From Ichthyophis bannanicus (taxonomy: Eukaryota; Chordata; Amphibia; Gymnophiona; Ichthyophiidae): a DNA stretch of 64,000 bases. Position numbers and translations under genes: made by a program. The stretch spans positions 446,398,270 to 446,462,269 of the forward strand of contig CM066032.1 in the NCBI GenBank assembly GCA_033557465.1, written 5' to 3'. How positions within the stretch are numbered: the first letter of the stretch is position 1; each line of letters opens with the position of its first letter. The notes under the pieces are model-generated. The model did not search any database, was not told where the DNA came from, and saw only the letters and a program-made list of their open reading frames with translations. Of the stretch, positions 1-10,254 are shown piece by piece.

Positions 1-1035
1 AACAAAATAGTAAATCAAAACAGCTTCTTCTTTTTCCTCAAAGAAGAAGATTCCTTTCCTCTGCTTTATCTCAGCTCATTCACCCAAATCTTTAGCGAAG
101 AGATTTAATGTCGTCTACGAGACAGAGCGTACAATCCATTGTAATTTCTTCTGAGTCAGCAGAATTAAATTCCCATTGCATCTCCTCCCCCTCCGGGCTT
201 ACTGAGCTTTGTTTCAAACTGTTACTGCTAGGCCAGGAGTAACCTCTCTCTAAGAACTGGGGCGTTTCCCCTGGGTACAGTTCTAGATGGTGAGGTCTTG
301 TAAGGTTTGTGGCTGTGGGGATTCTTCCCTGGCTCTCCCCTAGTTCTCTCCAGCTGCTAGGCAATGCTTTATACCTTTCTGCATTCAAATCCTGCCTAAA
401 GCACTGCCCTAGCTCTTTAGTACAAGCTGAGCCTCTTGACTTCCCTGGTTTAGTTTTAGGTCCCCACCTGTATAGACCTTGAGACCTTTCCTCCGGCAGT
501 GAGATCCGAAGGGCTCCCAACTCTCTCCGTCTTGACAGGTTCCTAATAACTAGCTGTGCCTTCTCTCCTCTGCTCGGTTAGCCTCACTTCCCGAACTACA
601 ACCAGGTTCTTCACAGAGTCTCCAACCTTCTGAAGTCTCTGAGCCTCTCCACTTCTCTGAAGCTATCCGTGTGCCAGTCTCTCCTTCTTGGCCACTGCTT
701 CCTTCTCTGCCACTCCTTCCACCTCTTTGCTCTCTGCCAGGTCTTCTGCTTCCCTCCTTCTCTGCCTCCTTCTCCTCCCTCTCTGGGGCTACTGAGCAGC
801 GTTTATATTTCTCCTCTCTAAAGCTTGGCTCGGCTTCTTTAAGCAGGTGAGAGTAATCAAACTCCAAGCTTGCTGCTACGTCAGAGCTTGGGTGTGTCAG
901 CTCAACTGCTCCCTCTCTCTGCTTGCTTCTCTTGTGCAGACTCTGAGCTGTGTGTGTTGGCTGACTGTCATTTTTAAAGGTAAAATCCACCTTTCTTTCT
1001 ACTTCCATAGGTTCTGCCTGTGCTTCTGTATTACA
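1..1035 (-). mobile_element. Gypsy-type LTR, unit 1 copy, cut by window start
   Basis: This is the 5' portion (minus-strand sense) of the LTR seen complete at 22,983-24,250 and 27,514-28,791. Its outer end, TGTAATACAG on the minus strand, lies at 1,035 and is followed on the plus strand by ATGT, the 4-bp target duplication of the gypsy element. The CR1 sequence to its right is the same as that next to the LTR at 28,791, so this is the duplicated copy of that LTR rather than an independent insertion. The rest of the LTR, and probably the internal region, should lie left of the window. Confidence 0.9.
92..1008 (-). pseudogene. LTR-encoded ORF, frameshifted copy
   Basis: This copy of the LTR ORF starts at the same ATG as the intact 305-codon version at 23,306-24,223. 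A one-base deletion near 563-570 (CTCTCCTCTGC where the intact copy has CTCTCCTTCTGC) splits it into an N-terminal part (550-1,008, 152 codons) and a C-terminal part (92-520). Apart from this break the product is nearly the same: a charged Glu/Arg/Gly-rich middle and the C-terminal motif MDCTLCL followed by KSLR. I recognise no known domain, signal peptide or membrane segment. Function is unknown. Confidence 0.75.
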
Positions 1036-1370
1036 ATGTTTACCTATTCTACACCACTGATTATTTTATTTTATCTGATCTCCCCTCAGCCATCTCTTTT
1101 CCAAGCTGAAAAGCCCTAACCTTTTAAGCCTATCCTCATAGGGGCATCCTTCCATCTCTTCTATCGTTTTGGTCACTCTTCTCTGTACCTTTTCTAATTC
1201 TACTATATCCTTTTTTAGATATGATGACCAGAACTGCACCCAATATTTAAGGCACAGTCGCACCATGGAGCAATACAGAGGCATTATAATATTCTTGTTT
1301 TATTCTCCATTCTCTTTCTGAAAATTCCTAGCATTCTATTTGCTTTCTTGGCCGCTGATGCACCCTGAGC
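1036..1370 (-). mobile_element. CR1 LINE fragment (right half of CR1 split by gypsy)
   Basis: The minus strand encodes the C-terminal reverse-transcriptase region typical of CR1 (MPLYCSMVRLCLKYWVQFWS, then a block starting EKVQRR) as a 72-codon open stretch at 1,066-1,284. Its left edge abuts the LTR at the duplicated ATGT. The matching left half of the same CR1 is visible at 22,650-22,982 in the complete arrangement, so the gypsy element inserted into this CR1. Confidence 0.85.
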
Positions 1371-2148
1371 CTAGATCCTTTGGAGAGATTGCCTTCTAAA
1401 TCAATTGAAAAGAAGAAATTGTTATATCAATTTGAACCATAAAAGATGCCCTACTTGCCTTTCCTCTAAACATCATACCTTCTGATGCCTAGCTGTCAAA
1501 TTCAGGTTTGGATAACTTTATTGGCATGGCAGTTTTTCATGTGCTGCCGAAGTAATATATCTTGTAGTTAAGGCAGAAAAAGACAAAAGGAGGTCACTTA
1601 TAAAGTAATAGTAACAACAGTAAAATAAAATTTCACTGTACAGAGACACCAGTTCACCAATTTCCAAATGCTCCTTTACAAGTCGCTGTTGCAGAGACAT
1701 CCATTGTCTTAGTCTGTGAAGTTGCAGCAGCTTTCTTTGAATGAGTTCTCACAATGCTGGGGACCAAGAGGTCTCTCCTGCATTTTTTGCTACTACCTTA
1801 AAAACACCGACGATGCAAATGTTTGTTCATCAAGCAATAAATGTCATAGAAACTAGAATTCACTTGTTTGCCCAAACAAAACAAACAACTGTTCTGATCT
1901 ATAGAGCTATTTTGATTTCTCCAAATAAGATTATAAACACCTCTTTTTTTAGTCTTTTTTTGGGCAGGGCAATTTCCTTCTATTTCTCTGAAATTTGAAC
2001 TTAATCAGACCTGGAGCTGGCACTGGGTACCGTGAGTCTGAAATTATGACTACGTGGGATGATTTCTGTATTTTATATCCCCTCCCCATATGATGCAATT
2101 CTTAAAGCCATCGTCCTTGGCACGGGCCATATGCCAGATTCAGAGTCC
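1371..2148. other. Unrecognised single-copy-like DNA
   Basis: I see no gene, repeat family or structured motif here. The short open frames are AT-rich chance frames. The sequence is repeated nearly unchanged at about 29,127-29,904 as part of the segmental duplication. Confidence 0.6.
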
Positions 2149-2500
2149 GTCTATGGCAGTGGTTCTCAACCTTTTTTGTACCGTGACCCCTTTTACCATT
2201 GGTCAACTTGTGATGACCCCCAATGATAAAATCAAATGCGTCTCTCTTCCTTTACCATTAACACATTGTCGCTGTAATCATTTGTTGAATTATTAATATA
2301 TTATAGGCCTTTGCAATATGTTTCTATTTAAAAACTTTACTTATTTAAACCACAATAATTAATCACAATAACAAGTAACAATATTTGATTTCAAAATTAT
2401 TATGATTTTGTAGTCAACGGTTTTAGTATGCTTTATTCAAAAAGACTGACGAAGGGCAAAAATGTTAGCGTTGTCAAACCTAAAAAGTAGGCCTAGGCTA

Positions 2501-4203
2501 TCAGTGCGAAGGTTGTGCTTGCTTCCTTCTCGCCAGATGTGAAATTCTCGGCTCAGTCTTTGCGAGAGCACAATGAAGATCATCTTCTGCAGAAAGTCTA
2601 TTTCGGTATTTACTCTTGATAAGCAACAAGTTTGAGAAGCCAGTTTCACACAGATATGTTGTTGAAAATGGAAGAAGTAGACGCAACACAATCTCAGACA
2701 GTACAGGATACAATTGAAAATACTTTAGCCAGAATTTAATTACTGACATTGATGAAAAATCATTTTTCGCTGCATCGCTGGTAATGAGTTCAATGAACTT
2801 TTCTTGTGGAATCTCAGGAACATCCTCAACTTTAACTGTGAATGGACTTCTGGCAAGTGCAAATGGTGTGCCAGGTAAATTTGGAAAATACGCTGAAATT
2901 TCTTCTTACAGCATTTCTAAGTGCTGTTTAACAGAAATTATAATTCCATTTCTTGCGTCAAGTTCAATCTCGTTTTCTTCAAAGAAAGTGGATAAGTTGA
3001 GCAACATGTACATTCTATTTTCATCTAACCTTTTCTGCCAAAGCCGAAGTTTCATTTGAAACGCTTGGATCTTTTCAGACAAATCTAGGCACATTGTGTT
3101 TGGTCCTTGCAGTGCTAAATTTAATTCGTTCAATATTGCAAATATGTCAACCAAGTAAGCAATTTTCAACAGCTGCTTTTTATCACTGAAAAGTGCTTCA
3201 AATTGTGGTTTTGCTTTTTGCTTAAAAAACGTTTTTAGTTCATCGCGAAGATCCAAAACACTCTTTAAAACCTTTCCTTTTGATAACCATCTTACATTAC
3301 AAAGTTTCGTAAACAATCGACTGTTTAAAGCACTCACTTTTACAAAATTAACGGTGCTTACTACATTTATCATAACTTCTTGCAGCTCTTGTTGCAGCGT
3401 CTTCGTTGCTAAAACTTGTCTATGAATGATACAGTGAGTTCCGATGGCTTTCGGCGACTCATTGAACACCAAATGTTGAAATCCTGACCGACATCCTAGC
3501 ATAGCTGGAACTCCGTCTGTGCAAACACCACAAATCTTGTTGATGGGGATATCGTGTTTTTGCAGGAATGAACAAAATATTTCAAACACATGATCAGCAG
3601 TTGTTGTCATTTCAAGCGGCTTGCAAAAAAGGAACTCATCTTTAAAATCACCATCATTAATATATCTCACGTAAACCAGTAACTGAGAATAGTTTGAAAC
3701 ATCTGTGGATTCATCAAGCTGGATGCTAAATAGTCCTAGAGGAGCGGATTTCATTTTCTGAATTACTTGGTCAAGGATATCAGCAGACATACCTTCTATT
3801 CGTCTACCGACAGTGTCGTTAGACAAGGAAATTGGACTCAATTTCAGTACAAATTCATCTCCAAGCATGACTCAAACAATATCTTTTGTTGCTGGTAACA
3901 GCAATTCCTCAGCAATGGTGTGAGCTTTCTTGGCTTTGGCAATTCTGAGAGCCACCATATATGAAGCTTCAACAGCAGCTATGTTTTGCTGGTGGAACTT
4001 TCCGCCAATATCAAGTCTGCTTTACTTGATTCCATCAGCTTTGTTCTTAAAATACCGAATATCCTTGCCTACAAAGGTGGATGCTTACTGTCAAAATGTC
4101 GTTTCAGTTTGTTTGGCTTCATGGATTCCACTGATAGAACTTCGTTACAAACAACGCATTGTGGTTTCTCAATCCCAAGCTGAAAATATGGAGGTGAAAC
4201 CAT
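2501..4203 (-). pseudogene. hAT transposase (ZBED5/SCAND3-like), broken
   Basis: This would be the transposase that excises and reinserts the element. Reading from 4,203 downward there is a BED-type zinc finger (CVVC, later HFDSKH), then the RNase H-like core as a 320-codon open frame at 2,906-3,868, with QLDESTDVSNYSQLLVYVRY and CGVCTDGVPAMLG as landmarks. The hAT C-terminal dimerisation region follows at 2,501-2,749 (CETGFSNLLLIKSKYRNRLS). A stop replaces a glutamine codon just after the zinc finger (TAG in unit 1, CAG in unit 2), and frames change near 3,870 and 2,750-2,900. The domain order matches domesticated ZBED5/SCAND3-type proteins. The breaks show this copy is dead. Confidence 0.88.
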
Positions 4204-5044
4204 ACCTTAAAAAGTCATTGCAATATTTTCTTTTCTTGGTATTCTCTCTGTCATTCATTTTCAATGGAGTCGCTGTTGTTATATAATATTACACACAAGG
4301 CGAAAGCAGATGAGGTCACAGGTGCTTACTTTTATTTAAGAAAATCCCCTTCATCGGGGGAGGGGCGTAGGCATCTAAAATAACAGTACAATATGTTAAT
4401 AACATAAATTGTATATAGAACAAATAAATACATAAATATGAGATTATATTAGATTATACATAAAAAATTGATGAAACAATGGTTAAAAATAAAATGTAGT
4501 ATACAATGACGAACAGATGTATGAAGAAACATATAAATATAAATATATGTTATAAAAATATATAATATGAAATACATAATGTAAGAAACAATCAAATAAA
4601 TAACTAAAAGTTGGAGCTATCAGATGAATCTCTATTATTCTGAATTACTTCTAATCAAAACTGGATTCCTCTTCAAAAGAGGCTCCGCAGGCAGAACAAT
4701 AAGCCCCTCCAATAAAGTGCATTAAATCCCAAAGAGAGCAGTGCTGGAGTTAGCTGCAGGTTTAGGGAGCAGATCAGTAACCAATGGTAGGCAAAAAAAA
4801 ACAAACTATGAAGACAGCAACCGGAGGCAGGCTAGCAGCTGTAACCATGAGCGGCAAGAAGGGGAAGCGAGAGTGGAGTGCCAGCAGATGACTCTGTGGA
4901 CAAGCTCAAAAACGGCAAGGGGACATAAAAGAATGGTTTTCGACTTTGCAGCAGAACTTAAAAATGATCAGACTAAGCTGGGGCAGCGCTTCAATGATGA
5001 CCCTGCAAACTCACCCTTTTTTCTCTGGCGGCCGTGGCTGTGCA

Positions 5045-5231
5045 AGTGATCTTCAGTTTAAATAAAAGCCAAGCGGGTGCAGAGCCTTCCTGCCTCTGCC
5101 CATGCAGGTGTGTCCCGCCCCTAAAGGAAGTTAATGTAACTTCCTGTGGGGCGGGACGCATCTGCCCAGGCTCCTTCACAGAGACGGGAGGCTCTGCACC
5201 GGCTTGGCTTTTATTTAAACTGAAGATCACT
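5045..5231. repeat. Long imperfect palindrome inside hAT leader
   Basis: The sequence AGTGATCTTCAGTTTAAATA at the left is mirrored as its reverse complement at the right, ending TGAAGATCACT at 5,231. The arms, including AAAGCCAAGC and GCAGAGCC, pair over most of their length around the centre GGAAGTTAATGTAACTTCC. It sits between the transposase reading frame and the right hAT terminus and recurs at 35,028-35,209. It could be a nested fold-back MITE or part of the hAT subterminal region. Confidence 0.8.
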
Positions 5232-5821
5232 CACAGAGTTGCCGCCGCTGCCAGAGCCAGAGAAAAGAGGGTGAATCTGCCGCTGCTGAGAAGCGGACTC
5301 GGCAGCGGAAGCAACGTGCCCTTTAAAAATGTTTTTTTTTTTTTTTTTAAATTTTGAAAGTGGAGTGAGGCGGCATATCCCGGGATTTGTCAGGTGACCT
5401 CTGGTAAATCCTGAGGCGACCCCCTTGGGGGTCGCGACCCACAAGTTGAGAACTGCTGATCTATGGCATGTCATTATTGCTGATGATTAGACCCATGTAA
5501 GACACCATCGATGCTGCCTTCAGAGTATTCACAGCCCTGGCCAACCTGAATCTGTGTCTTCTGCACTGAGCCATCAGACTGGACCCTACAAAAACATCTT
5601 AGCATTCAGACAGTGTAACTTCTTCTCTATGAAGATTTGGGCTCCAGGCATAAGGTAGGCAATGATGCATCCTGATTCATATGAAGTAATGAATTGAGCA
5701 TGGGAATGGAACTCAGAAATAAAACTACCTTACTCACTGATTGGCCTAGTGACTCCATGACACTCATGTTCATAAAATTCTGACATCAATGAAAAAAAAT
5801 ATAACATAGCTTCAGATGTGT

Positions 5822-6047
5822 AAATACAGCCTTTATGCATCTGGACAAAGGAGTGTTTGAGGACTGTGACATCATATCCAAAACCAAATTCATGTTTTAT
5901 CTAGAAGATGTGATCGATAGCCTACTATATGGAGCTGAAATGTCAAAAATAAATGGGAAACATTTCAAGACCCTGGAAAATCCTCATCAGTATTGCCTAA
6001 GGAAGATCCAGTCAGAAAGAAGATGCCCCCTTAGGACTCTGCAATAA
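5822..6047 (+). pseudogene. Small LINE-like reverse transcriptase remnant
   Basis: A 70-codon frame (5,835-6,047) includes DSLLYGAEMS followed by a HQYCLRKI segment. This resembles the C-terminal stretch after the reverse transcriptase in RTE-like/'craniofacial development protein 2-like' LINE products (LLYGxExW then a HxRCLRxI block). No start, catalytic part or 3' end can be seen. The same fragment is at 38,119-38,344 in unit 2. The family assignment is tentative. Confidence 0.4.
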
Positions 6048-6582
6048 TTTCTGTACTGGCTTTTCTTGACCATGTGAAATAGTTAAACCGGAACACATCC
6101 ACATAGATCTTTGCAGTTTTCCAGGTCTATAGAGCTGGAAGCGAGGTGCTGAGTTCCATGTGATCATGGACACACAAAAAACTGTAACAGAGCAGTGTTG
6201 GCATATATTGTATTCGACAACAAACAATTTCTGCTTAAATTACTTAAGCAAATATTTATAATTCAGAAGAAAGCATTAAAATGGAAGAAAAGGATGTTGG
6301 GTAGAACCACAAATAGAATGATTCTGTCTATCTCATATATGGTAAAATCTAATTATTCGTCATACAAAAACTTTCAAATAGTTCATGCAAAAACTCAGTC
6401 AAATCCATCTTTGACCATTCCTTCAAGTGGTCTTGTCCATTGCAGTAAACAGTAAAGGAGAAACTCAATGGAGGCCTTTGTTTTTCCCACCAACTGCATT
6501 GGGGTACTTCTCTTTAAAACGGCTGAAACAAGATAAGTAACAAATAAGTCACAAAACCTCAGACGAAAATGCTTTAATTATT

Positions 6583-6955
6583 CCCATTTTATAAAGACAT
6601 GTAGGCGCCTATTTGCCTTTATGAAGTACTACTGTAAGTGGCAGAAAATGCACCTTAAATTAAGGCACAATAGCATCAGCCTTAAGAGCTGGTGTAAATG
6701 AGCACACCCACATCTTGCAAGTATGCAGATAAATTATTTTATCATCTACACACCTACCTGCTTGCACCACGCATGAGCATCCCAAACTCTATCCAAATGC
6801 ATGCACAGAATGAAAGTATGCAAGATGCAATGTGCCTACTTTTACACTGACCCATATTCCATAAGAGGGCACTTATGTGCGTAAATGACTAAAGTAGTAA
6901 TGTTTAGTGAATCATTAGCACCTAAAAAATAGGCACCTCATTATAAAATTACCCC
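6583..6955. repeat. MITE-like repeat with ATTTTATAA termini
   Basis: The left end CCCATTTTATAAAGACATG is followed by TAGGCGCCTATTT, and the right end reads AAATAGGCACCTCATTATAA then AATTACCCC, giving an imperfect inverted repeat of about 30 bp. No coding potential is visible inside. A duplicate lies at 38,879-39,257. I cannot assign a superfamily. Confidence 0.5.
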
Positions 6956-7040
6956 ATGTCTAATAAAAATAACTCAGACATTACATTCTCATAGGTTATT
7001 TATAAAACAAAACAAAAAAGAGAGTAAAAGAGAGAAAAAA

Positions 7041-7085
7041 ACCCTGATGCAGCCAGGGGGCAAAACGCAGGTCTCCGCTGGGTTT
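7041..7085 (+). ncRNA. Degenerate hammerhead-like motif
   Basis: The stretch has the order AACC, CTGATGC, a GCC/GGC hairpin, AAAA, a stem, then GGTT, which mirrors a type I hammerhead ribozyme. Box 1 has CUGAUGC instead of CUGANGA, box 2 has AAAA instead of GAAA, and G occupies the cleavage position, so it should be inactive. The unit 2 copy at 39,332-39,378 has the perfect box CUGAUGA. Such motifs are known from Penelope-like elements, so this probably marks a PLE remnant. Confidence 0.4.
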
Positions 7086-7310
7086 CTCCTTCACACTTTG
7101 CTATAACAGCTTAGGTCACTTGAAGGATTCATTTAAGATGTATTTAAGATAAGTTTAAAAACAGCACATTGATTCCAGGTCACATATTTCTAAGGTTTGT
7201 TTGTTTTTTCACAAACTAGAGGATTTTAGGAGCAAAGATGAGATCTTACCACATATGTTATATGTGTTTTTTTGGATGGGGCGGATGGTAGCTTGCTTGA
7301 GAGAAGGTGG

Positions 7311-7620
7311 CAACCACAGAGGACCTTTAAATTTAAACCGCATCAGGTGCAGGAGCAGCGACCACCACCAACGAGCTCCCCCCATTGGGGTTTGAGCTGG
7401 GGAGTTGGAAAGAATACTCCTCCCCACTCCAGAGTTCAGACCCAATTGGCAAACGCAGAGGACCTTTAAATTTAAAGCACCATTAGGCGCAGGAGCAGCC
7501 ACCACCACCAACGAGCTCCCCCGATCAGGGTTTGAGCCGGGGAGTGGAAAGACTCCTTTCCGCTCTGGTGCTCAGACCCAATTGGCAACCACAGAGGACC
7601 TTTACATTTAAAGTGCCATT
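7311..7620 (+). repeat. Tandem ~138-bp monomers upstream of L2-like LINE
   Basis: The phrase GAGGACCTTTAAATTTAAA occurs at 7,319 and 7,458, and a variant at 7,594, giving periods of 139 and 136 bp. Each monomer carries CACCACCAACGAGCTCCCC and a GGTTTGAGC block. They run directly into the L2-like coding remnant, so they may be promoter-type 5'-UTR monomers of that LINE, as known for some other LINEs. The array is repeated at about 39,602-39,905. Confidence 0.7.
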
Positions 7621-9811
7621 GGGTGTGCTTGCACCTGGTGGGCCCTTGCCTGAGGGCCTCACTAGAGGACACTCTGGTGTGGCCCTTAGATGTGAAATGC
7701 AGGCAGGGAAGCAAAATTCAGCTCAGCTCAAGCCCAACCAATCTAGCAGCAGTCACCAGCCCCAACAACCACTATGACCACACCACCAGCCTCACCACTC
7801 TCAAGACTGCACCCCATCAAGAGCTGATGCCTTCCACACCTCACAGAAAACACGGCACCCAATGACACACACCATCCTAAAGAAAAACTCCAAACTGTAA
7901 GTACCACAGAACAGCTTTCGATCCTACCACTGAAGGAACTCCATAACTACCCTTCAGGACTATGCCACGAAACAAAGAACTCCTAGTAAACTACAGAAAC
8001 AAATCATGCCAGCTGTCTGAACACTTTATGCCTTCCTTCTCATTTTGAACCTGTTCTGCCACCCCTCAGTAGCTACCTATACTACAAACCTCCCCACTGC
8101 AGCTCTACATTTTCCTCTACTACACATGCCCTGCCACGCACAAACATGGCAGAACATCTATAAGTACACCAACATGAAAATTCCCAGGTTAATAGGAATA
8201 CAAACAAACACTCACAAAACCAGCCATCAAACCCCACCCATCCTAGGCACACCCATCAACATTAGGCTAATCAACGCCAGGTCCATCAGAAACAAGACTA
8301 ATACTATCATGGATCATATGCAATACCACCAGAGCAACATACTCTGCATCACTGACCAGATTATTATGAATCAAATCATACCGCAGACCCACACTGCTTT
8401 CAACTGCCTGTGAACCCACAAAAGAGGTGGTGGGGTCCTAATTCTTGTGAGAACGGACCTTTAACTCAAAGCTTCTCGATCCACGAGTTCCAAACACTGC
8501 TACTTAATTACTCTAGAGAACAAATACCTAACCATCTACCTCACCTACCAGGCCCTCAGCGCTGCCACCGAAGAAACATCCAACATAATTGAAGCTGTGT
8601 GTTCGGCCAACTCTCCCCGCAAACCACTCATACTATTAGGAGACCTAAATCTGACATCCGCTTCCAACAAGGATGAAGTAGCCTTCCACAAAGCAATGGA
8701 ATCCCTCCAATTCTGCCAAATTCTGAAGGGCCCCTCTCACCAGTCTGGCTCTACCCCTGATCTCATCTTTGTCCCAAAGAACCTCCTCTCACAGGACAGC
8801 ATAATGGAACCTCAAGTCACACCAATACCTTGGTCAGACCACCATGCTATACACTTCATCTTCCCCCAATTGGAAAATCACAAACTGTACCTCACCCAGG
8901 CAGAAGATTTAAAGGATTCAACAAGGACTAGTTCCTCAATTAAACCCTCCCCAACCTCCCAAGGATTCCTCAGACCTGGATGAAGCTACCAAATCCTGGA
9001 ATACCACCATCAGCAAAGCAGTGAAGGTCCCAAACTGCCCAAACCCACATTATGAAGAGGAGAAACCCAAATTAGCTCCACGGTGCTCTGTAGCAATACG
9101 AGAAACAAAGAGAAAACCTTGCCAGCTGGAACGAAAATGGAGACACGACCGGTCACAATACACTCTAACTCAATACCAAACAATGCAAAAAGAGTACAAC
9201 AACCTAATCAACAAGCACAAACAAGAATATCACATCAACCTCATCTTAAAATCCTGTAACAAACCCAGAGAACTATTTGAAATCGTCAACATACTCACAA
9301 AAGATCCATCAAACAAAGAACGAATCATGATTCAACCTCAGATTTTTGCAGACTACCTCATCAACAAGAACAAGCCAACCGAGATGGCACCACCTCTTAA
9401 CATCTCCAGCACCTCAAATGAGGAAGCCAATATCACACACAAATGGTGTGAATTCCACATCCCCACTTCAGAGCAAACTCTCCATACTATTACCGCACTG
9501 CACCATCGGACCCCTGCCCAGTAGAGTGGTTCAAATCAGTCAAGGAAGAGGTTATCAACTGTATCCACAACATTGTAAGCAAGTCTCTATCACAAGGCTA
9601 TATGCCACATGCTCTCAAGCAAGCCACTATCCACCCCATCCTAAAAAACACATCAACAGACAGCTCAGACCCTGCATCCTACCATCCAATCTCCAGCCTC
9701 CCCTTCCTAGCCAAGATAATTGAAAAAGAAGTTCAGAGACAACTGCAAGACCATATTGACCTACATGCTCATCTGGATCCACACCAACATGGCTTCTGCC
9801 CTAACCCCTAA
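7621..9811 (+). pseudogene. L2-like LINE, 5' half (endonuclease and start of RT)
   Basis: Frames broken by stops and shifts encode an apurinic-type endonuclease: INIRLINARSIRNKTN at about 8,250-8,300, LILLGDLNLTSASNKD at 8,625-8,672 and WSDHHAIHF at about 8,833. A basic linker follows, then the start of the reverse transcriptase (KQATIHPILKNTS and a YHPISSLPFLAKIIEKEV block at 9,602-9,811). The order and motifs fit the L2/CR1 group. It stops abruptly at 9,811 where a MITE begins, so the catalytic RT and 3' end are missing. The unit 2 copy is at 39,906-42,089. Not functional. Confidence 0.82.
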
Positions 9812-9813
9812 AT

Positions 9814-10165
9814 GGGGATATTCAACGGCACTGGCATGGCTAGTGCCATTGAATATCCCCTCATAACTGCCCTACGTGCCACGATGCTTTCCAGTTAGCA
9901 TTGAGGCGTGTCAGGGGTGTTCCGAGGTGGAACAGAGGCACCGTCAAGTGCTAACTGTGCAGCAGCGATATTGCATGCTGCCCGGTTCGCGATCTGCGCC
10001 TTAAAGATAGGCAAGGAAAACCTTCACCTATCTTTAAGGTGCAGGAGCTAACCAGGTAGCATGCAATATTGCTGTTGCTCGGTTAGTTACTGTGGCTTCT
10101 GGTGTCTGTGGTGATCCCCTGATAGTAAATGCCTGGGTCGCATATGACCCTGGCATTGAATATCC
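9814..10165. repeat. MITE with several internal hairpins
   Basis: The left end GGGGATATTCAACGGCACTG and the right end CTGGCATTGAATATCC form inverted termini. Inside are two strong hairpins: 9,814-9,860 (GGGGATATTCAA / TTGAATATCCCC) and 9,997-10,042 (GCGCCTTAAAGATAGG / CCTATCTTTAAGGTGC). The motif GCATGCAATATTGCTG also has an inverted partner near 9,964. There is no coding potential. The duplicate is at 42,092-42,441. Confidence 0.65.
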
Positions 10166-10254
10166 GGAGCTAAGGGTCAGCGGGCAGGGCTATGCGTTGT
10201 AGGGGCGCATAGCCTGCTCAACTCAGTATCGGGCCCTGAATGTTTAATGCTAAT

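Larger units (their letters stand above)
2157..5458 (-). mobile_element. hAT DNA transposon, unit 1 copy
   Basis: The element starts CAGTGGTTCTCAACC and ends TTGAGAACTGCTG, imperfect inverted termini of the hAT type. It is flanked by 8-bp target duplications (GTCTATGG at 2,149-2,156 and ATCTATGG at 5,459-5,466). In the unit 2 copy both the termini (CAGTGGTTCTC and GAGAACCACTG) and the duplications (ATCTATGG) match perfectly, which fixes the boundaries. It is about 3.3 kb, with the transposase on the minus strand and an AT-rich leader at roughly 4,290-4,740. Truncating mutations make it non-autonomous. Confidence 0.93.

Noticed and set aside
4290..4740. AT-rich stretch in the hAT as a replication origin or matrix-attachment site
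   Set aside because: AT-richness alone is not evidence. It is part of the hAT element and is duplicated with it.
7311..7620. CRISPR array
   Set aside because: The monomers are contiguous ~138-bp repeats without short repeat-spacer structure, and the genome is eukaryotic.
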